NCBI RefSeq assembly: GCF_001553855.1
Contig: NZ_LQWV01000012.1
Coordinates: forward strand, 320,875-384,874
Length of the DNA stretch: 64,000 bases
DNA from: Streptococcus gordonii
Lineage (GTDB): Bacteria; Bacillota; Bacilli; Lactobacillales; Streptococcaceae
Direction of reading: 5' to 3'
Shown: positions 60,598 through 64,000 of the stretch, piece after piece
Numbering within the stretch: position 1 is the first letter of the stretch
How the letters are laid out: the number at the start of each line of letters is the position of its first letter
Made by a program: the position numbers and the translations under genes
The notes under the pieces: model-generated
Databases searched by the model: none
Told to the model about the DNA's origin: nothing
The model's input: only the letters and a program-made list of their open reading frames with translations

Positions 60598-62661
60598 ATG
60601 TCTTTTAAAGTGCTACACAGAGGATATCAACATATCCGATTGTCATCCTCGTTTTCACTGACCTTGGATATTCAAGCTTATCTTCGTTCCTTGGCTAGAG
60701 ATGAAAAAGGGATCGACTCTATTCAGTTTTATATGGATCAGCAGCACTTTACTCTACGTATGAGAGAAGGCTTCTCTGTATTAGAAAATGCAGAGGCCTT
60801 TTTAAAAAGAATTGATAAGGGGAAAGTTTCGGACTTGATGACTCTTCCCATTCGTAGAGAAGAGAGTGCTTATTCAATTGTATCGGGTGCAGCGATTAAG
60901 CGTTGTCTGTTTCGAAGTTTTGTACCCTACCCTATTCGTTATATTTGGACTTGTTATCAGGCTTTGGGTTATGTCAAAGAAGCCTATCAAACTTTAGCGC
61001 GCAAGGAACTAACCATGGAAGTCTTGGACTGTTCGGCCATTTTGTTGTCCTTGTTTATGAACCAATCCAAGACAGCTAGCAACATCATGTTTATGCTTGA
61101 TCTGGGTAATCATCTGGATCAGTGGTCTTTGAAAAAAACAGCAACAGATTTGGAACAAAGCCTTCTTGCTAAAGAAAGTGATGTTTTCTTAGTGCAGGGA
61201 GACATGGTCATCAGCATCAAGAGTTCTGATGTTCAAGTAGGTGATGTATTAGTTGTCTCCCAAGGGAATGAAATCTTGTTTGACGGCCAAGTGGTTTCAG
61301 GATTAGGCATGGTCAATGAGAGTTCCTTGACTGGAGAGAGCTTCCCTGTTGAAAAGAAAGAGGGAGATTCTGTATGTGCGAATACTGTTTTGGAAACAGG
61401 AGAGTTAAGAATTCGTGTGACTGATAATCAGATAAACAGTCGTATTTTGCAACTCATCAATCTGATGAAAAAATCTGAAGAGAGTAAGAAGACAAAACAA
61501 CGTCATTTTATTAGGATGGCAGACAAGGTTGTAAAATATAACTTCTTAGGTGCTGGTTTGACTTATCTGTTAACAGGTTCGTTTTCAAAAGCCATTTCCT
61601 TTTTATTGGTGGATTTTTCATGTGCTCTAAAAATATCCACACCTGTAGCCTACCTTACGGCCATAAAGGAAGGTCTAAATCGAGAAATGGTTATTAAAGA
61701 TGGTGATGTATTAGAAAAATATCTGGAAGTGGATACTTTCTTGTTTGATAAAACGGGTACCATCACGACGAGTTATCCTTTGGTTGAAAAGGTTCTTCCT
61801 TTCGGAGATTATACTGAGAAAGATATTTTAAGAATAAGTGCATGTTTGGAGGAACATATCTATCATCCTATTGCCAATGCAATTGTTAAACAAGCTGAAA
61901 TTGAAGGCATTGAACACGAAGAAATGCATGGCAAGCTTCAGTATGTTGCAAGCAAAGGGATTAAATCGCAAATTGATGGTCAATCGGTTGTCATTGGAAA
62001 TTATGTACTAATGCAAGACGAACAGGTAAGAATTAGTTCTGAGCAGCTGGCCTTGATTGAGCAATATAAGACTCATTACAATTTATTGTTTTTGGCTTAT
62101 AAGAAAGAATTAATTGGGATGTTTTGTATCCACACTCCCTTGAGAAGCGAGGCGAAAGCTGCATTGAAAAAGCTAAAACGCCAAGGGAAAAAACTGATTC
62201 TGGCAACTGGTGATACGTTGGCTAGAACAGAAGAGTTGGTTAAAGATCTGCCATTTGACAACGTCTATACTGATTTAAAACCAGATGGTAAGTTTCAGTT
62301 AGTTCAGGAATTACAGAAAGCTGGCCGAACTATTTTGATGGTTGGAGACGGGTTAAACGACTCTGCTGCCTTGACGCTTGCAGATATTGGGGTTGTGATG
62401 AATGAAAGTGCTGATATTTCTAAGCAGATGAGTGATATTTTATTATTAGATAATCGTTTAGATTTCTTCGAGGAATTGAATTCTTTATCTGAATCGTTGC
62501 AGGAATTAATTCAAAGAAATATTCAAGAAACAGTTGTAATAAATGGAAGTTTAATTGGATCTGGGTTGTTAAATTGGTTAAGCCCATCTAATCTTTCGAT
62601 ATTGCACAATCTGACTACTTTAAGAATCGTCCTTCGTAGTCTTTCTATTAAAAGTAGGTAA
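60598..62661 (+). CDS. P1B-type heavy-metal-transporting ATPase with altered CPx motif
   Basis: 687 aa from ATG 60598. An N-terminal HMA-like region (residues 1-100) lacks the CxxC. Helices follow at about 110-185. The A-domain has SLTGES near 246. The metal-binding helix reads DFSCALKISTP, so the usual CPC is Phe-Ser-Cys (S341, C342). The phosphorylated Asp is D384 (DKTGT), HP motif HPIANAIV near 425, and GDGLNDSAAL near 583. The last two helices complete the core. All catalytic motifs are intact, so it is probably active with an unusual metal preference (iron, manganese or other); identity is unknown. Coupled to the DUF6110 gene. Confidence 0.9.
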   Translation: MSFKVLHRGYQHIRLSSSFSLTLDIQAYLRSLARDEKGIDSIQFYMDQQHFTLRMREGFSVLENAEAFLKRIDKGKVSDLMTLPIRREESAYSIVSGAAIKRCLFRSFVPYPIRYIWTCYQALGYVKEAYQTLARKELTMEVLDCSAILLSLFMNQSKTASNIMFMLDLGNHLDQWSLKKTATDLEQSLLAKESDVFLVQGDMVISIKSSDVQVGDVLVVSQGNEILFDGQVVSGLGMVNESSLTGESFPVEKKEGDSVCANTVLETGELRIRVTDNQINSRILQLINLMKKSEESKKTKQRHFIRMADKVVKYNFLGAGLTYLLTGSFSKAISFLLVDFSCALKISTPVAYLTAIKEGLNREMVIKDGDVLEKYLEVDTFLFDKTGTITTSYPLVEKVLPFGDYTEKDILRISACLEEHIYHPIANAIVKQAEIEGIEHEEMHGKLQYVASKGIKSQIDGQSVVIGNYVLMQDEQVRISSEQLALIEQYKTHYNLLFLAYKKELIGMFCIHTPLRSEAKAALKKLKRQGKKLILATGDTLARTEELVKDLPFDNVYTDLKPDGKFQLVQELQKAGRTILMVGDGLNDSAALTLADIGVVMNESADISKQMSDILLLDNRLDFFEELNSLSESLQELIQRNIQETVVINGSLIGSGLLNWLSPSNLSILHNLTTLRIVLRSLSIKSR

Positions 62662-62718
62662 GAGACCGAGAACCTGAGGTTATAAAAACTAAAAGGAGTT
62701 GTCTCATTTGAGAATAAC

Positions 62719-63030
62719 GGCTCTTTGTCAACTGTAGTGGGTTGATGGAAAATTATACCCTGGAGAGGACCAAATTGGTTCTCTCCTTTTTGATGTTCAA
62801 TGCAATGAGGATTCTAGTTTTGAAGTTTTAAAGTTCCGGAAGCCAAAGCATTTCGTTTGATGATCTTGATGAGGTTATTAGTAGCTTCTAGTTTTGCGTT
62901 TGAGTAGGGCGGTTCTAGTGCATTTATGATCTTGCCCTTATCTTTCAAAAAGGTCTTAAAAACAGTTTGAAAAATAGGATTTACACAAGAAATTGTTTCT
63001 TCAATAAGCTCAAAGAGATGGTCAGCTTGC
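62719..63030 (-). mobile_element. ISL3-family (IS1167-like) insertion sequence remnant
   Basis: The terminal inverted repeat starts GGCTCTTTGTCAACTGTAG (from 62719). On the minus strand the transposase C-terminus can be followed: ADHLFELIEETISCVNPIF, KTFLKDKGKIINALEPPYSN, AKLEATNNLIKIIKRNA, then a one-base deletion, GFRNFK, another frameshift, and RILIALNIKKERTNLVLSR to the stop near 62754. The N-terminal three quarters and the other inverted repeat are gone. It is dead and abuts the truncated DUF389 gene. Confidence 0.85.
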
Positions 63031-63809
63031 TTGTATCGACTCTGTATTTTTGGATTTCTCCCTTATCTTATGCAAGTAGCGAGTTGATTGCACGAACCTC
63101 TCCAACCATTTGGGATGTTCTCATTGATATTGCTGGTGGGATAGCAGGTGTCATTGGTTCAAGAAAAAAAGAAGCAAACAATATCGTGCCAGGAGTAGCC
63201 ATTGCAACAGCTTTGATGCTACCTATCTGTACTGCAGGCTATGGTTTAGCTAATGGAAATGTACGATTTTTATTTGGGGCTCTCTATCTTTTCTTGATTA
63301 ACTGTGTCTTTATCATGCTAACCAACATTGTTGGAACAAGAATTTTGATGAGAAAATCTCCTTTAAGTTCATTTAAAGAGCTAAACATTAAAATGAAAAT
63401 TGGCTTGATATCCTTGATTGTATTATTGGTTCTTCCAGCCAGTTATTCAGCAGTCACTCTGACGATAGATCAAGCGCGAAAAGAAGGGATCAAACAGTTT
63501 GTAGGAAAAGAGTTCGCCAATCATACGGTCATTAATCAAGTCTACAAGTCAAGGAATAATGAATTGGTCTTGACGGTTGTTGGAGATCCAATTTCAGAAG
63601 AAGAATTAGAAACCATTCGCCAAAAACAAGCCTCTTACGGTATTCAATCTGTTCAATTGAAAGTCAATCAAGTCCATAATTCGACAAAATTAGATAGTGA
63701 GACGACCAAGGAATTTTACGAAAACATTGACAAGTATATCGATCAAAAACTCTCTGAAAAAGATTCACAAAACGATCTCGTAAAAGAAAATGAAGCAGAC
63801 AAGGATTGA
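63018..63809 (+). pseudogene. DUF389 membrane protein, N-terminally truncated by the IS remnant
   Basis: Up to 263 codons from ATG 63018, without SD. The DUF389 core is clear: ASSELIARTSPTIWDVLIDI, IAGVIGSRKKEANNIVPGVA, IATALMLPICTAGYGLANGN, then helices and a soluble C-terminal domain (residues 170-263). Intact family members have further N-terminal helices and a soluble domain before SPLS; here the sequence upstream of about 63030 reads as antisense IS DNA. The upstream in-frame TTG at 62967 lies wholly within the IS. Probably non-functional. Nothing else is recognisable in 63810-64000 except a six-codon ORF at 63948. Confidence 0.8.
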
Positions 63810-64000
63810 GGACGATGAACTGAATAGGTTTTTATGCCGTGTTTTTCTTGTTTGTTCTTCTTTCTTACCTATAACGAAATAAAATTGATGAATACGAGAT
63901 TTTTCTTTAGATGAAAGAAAGTACATAGAAGTAAGGGGTAGTATAAATGAGTAAAGTATTTTACTGAAAATTCAATTTATAAAAAAACAACCAGAAAGAA

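Noticed and set aside
62967..63017. N-terminal extension of the DUF389 ORF (TTG start)
   Set aside because: This stretch is the antisense strand of the ISL3 transposase remnant, so the codons are accidental.
63948..63968. Six-codon ORF with a good SD near the right edge
   Set aside because: Stops after MSKVFY; too short to call and cut off by the window, though it may be a broken gene start.
1..64000. tRNA, rRNA and CRISPR arrays
   Set aside because: No cloverleaf-like run, rRNA signature or regularly spaced identical repeats were noticed; a tRNAscan or CRISPR search was not possible.

Overview
The window is a chromosomal segment of a viridans-group Streptococcus (mitis/sanguinis type; species not resolved from sequence alone). 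The pointers are YSIRK-type signal peptides and LPXTG anchors on two wall proteases, streptococcal house-keeping blocks (metE-metF, rpsO, thioredoxin-aquaporin, pepF, pnp-cysE-cysS-mrnC, msmK, rlmB, rplM-rpsI), an IS1167-like ISL3 remnant and moderate-to-low GC. No rRNA, tRNA or CRISPR array was seen.

Layout. 1-6.5 kb: the end of metE, metF, a phosphoketolase with a long regulated leader, a HAD phosphatase and two tandem histidine phosphatases. 6.9-16 kb: two tandem subtilisin-like, cell-wall-anchored proteases of identical length (1494 aa). 16.1-18.4 kb (minus): a small envelope operon (GT2/GtrA, NAGPA-like glycosidase, membrane protein). 18.7-21.3 kb: peptide deformylase, an MFS transporter and an RsuA-type pseudouridine synthase. 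21.8-33.8 kb: a nine-gene, tightly packed Gram-positive Pel-type exopolysaccharide operon: pelD (fused to a degenerate SDR domain and lacking GGDEF), pelE, pelA deacetylase, pelF, pelG, then CotH kinase, VTC-domain protein, DUF4956 membrane protein and a DUF4832 glycosidase-like protein. This is the most interesting system in the window. 34-43.3 kb: rpsO, an alpha/beta hydrolase, yjdF with a riboswitch-like leader, DUF4649-trxA, aquaporin, a DUF2785 protein, a lipoprotein inserted beside a duplicated pepF 3' end, pepF and a drug-type MFS exporter. 43.5-50.9 kb: a MITE-like element, then pnp, cysE and cysS with small enzymes between them, mrnC and a PucR-type regulator. 51-58.9 kb: msmK, a KimA-type potassium importer, an aromatic-acid-exporter-like protein, rlmB, an unknown gene, degV and rplM-rpsI behind an L13-type leader. 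59-64 kb: a decayed integrase beside rpsI, a DUF6110 protein with a P1B ATPase that has an altered CPx motif, and an ISL3 remnant abutting an N-terminally truncated DUF389 gene.

How the genes fit together. The Pel block would polymerise (PelF), export (PelG/PelD/PelE), deacetylate (PelA) and possibly trim (DUF4832) a cationic polysaccharide. The CotH-VTC-DUF4956 trio suggests a phosphate- or nucleotide-dependent modification step; that part is inference. Candidate CcpA (cre) sites lie at xpk, the first wall protease, the lipoprotein and msmK, which would link surface proteolysis and sugar uptake to carbon status. Coordinates, motifs, promoters and hairpins were read by eye; family names come from recalled family signatures, with no database search.
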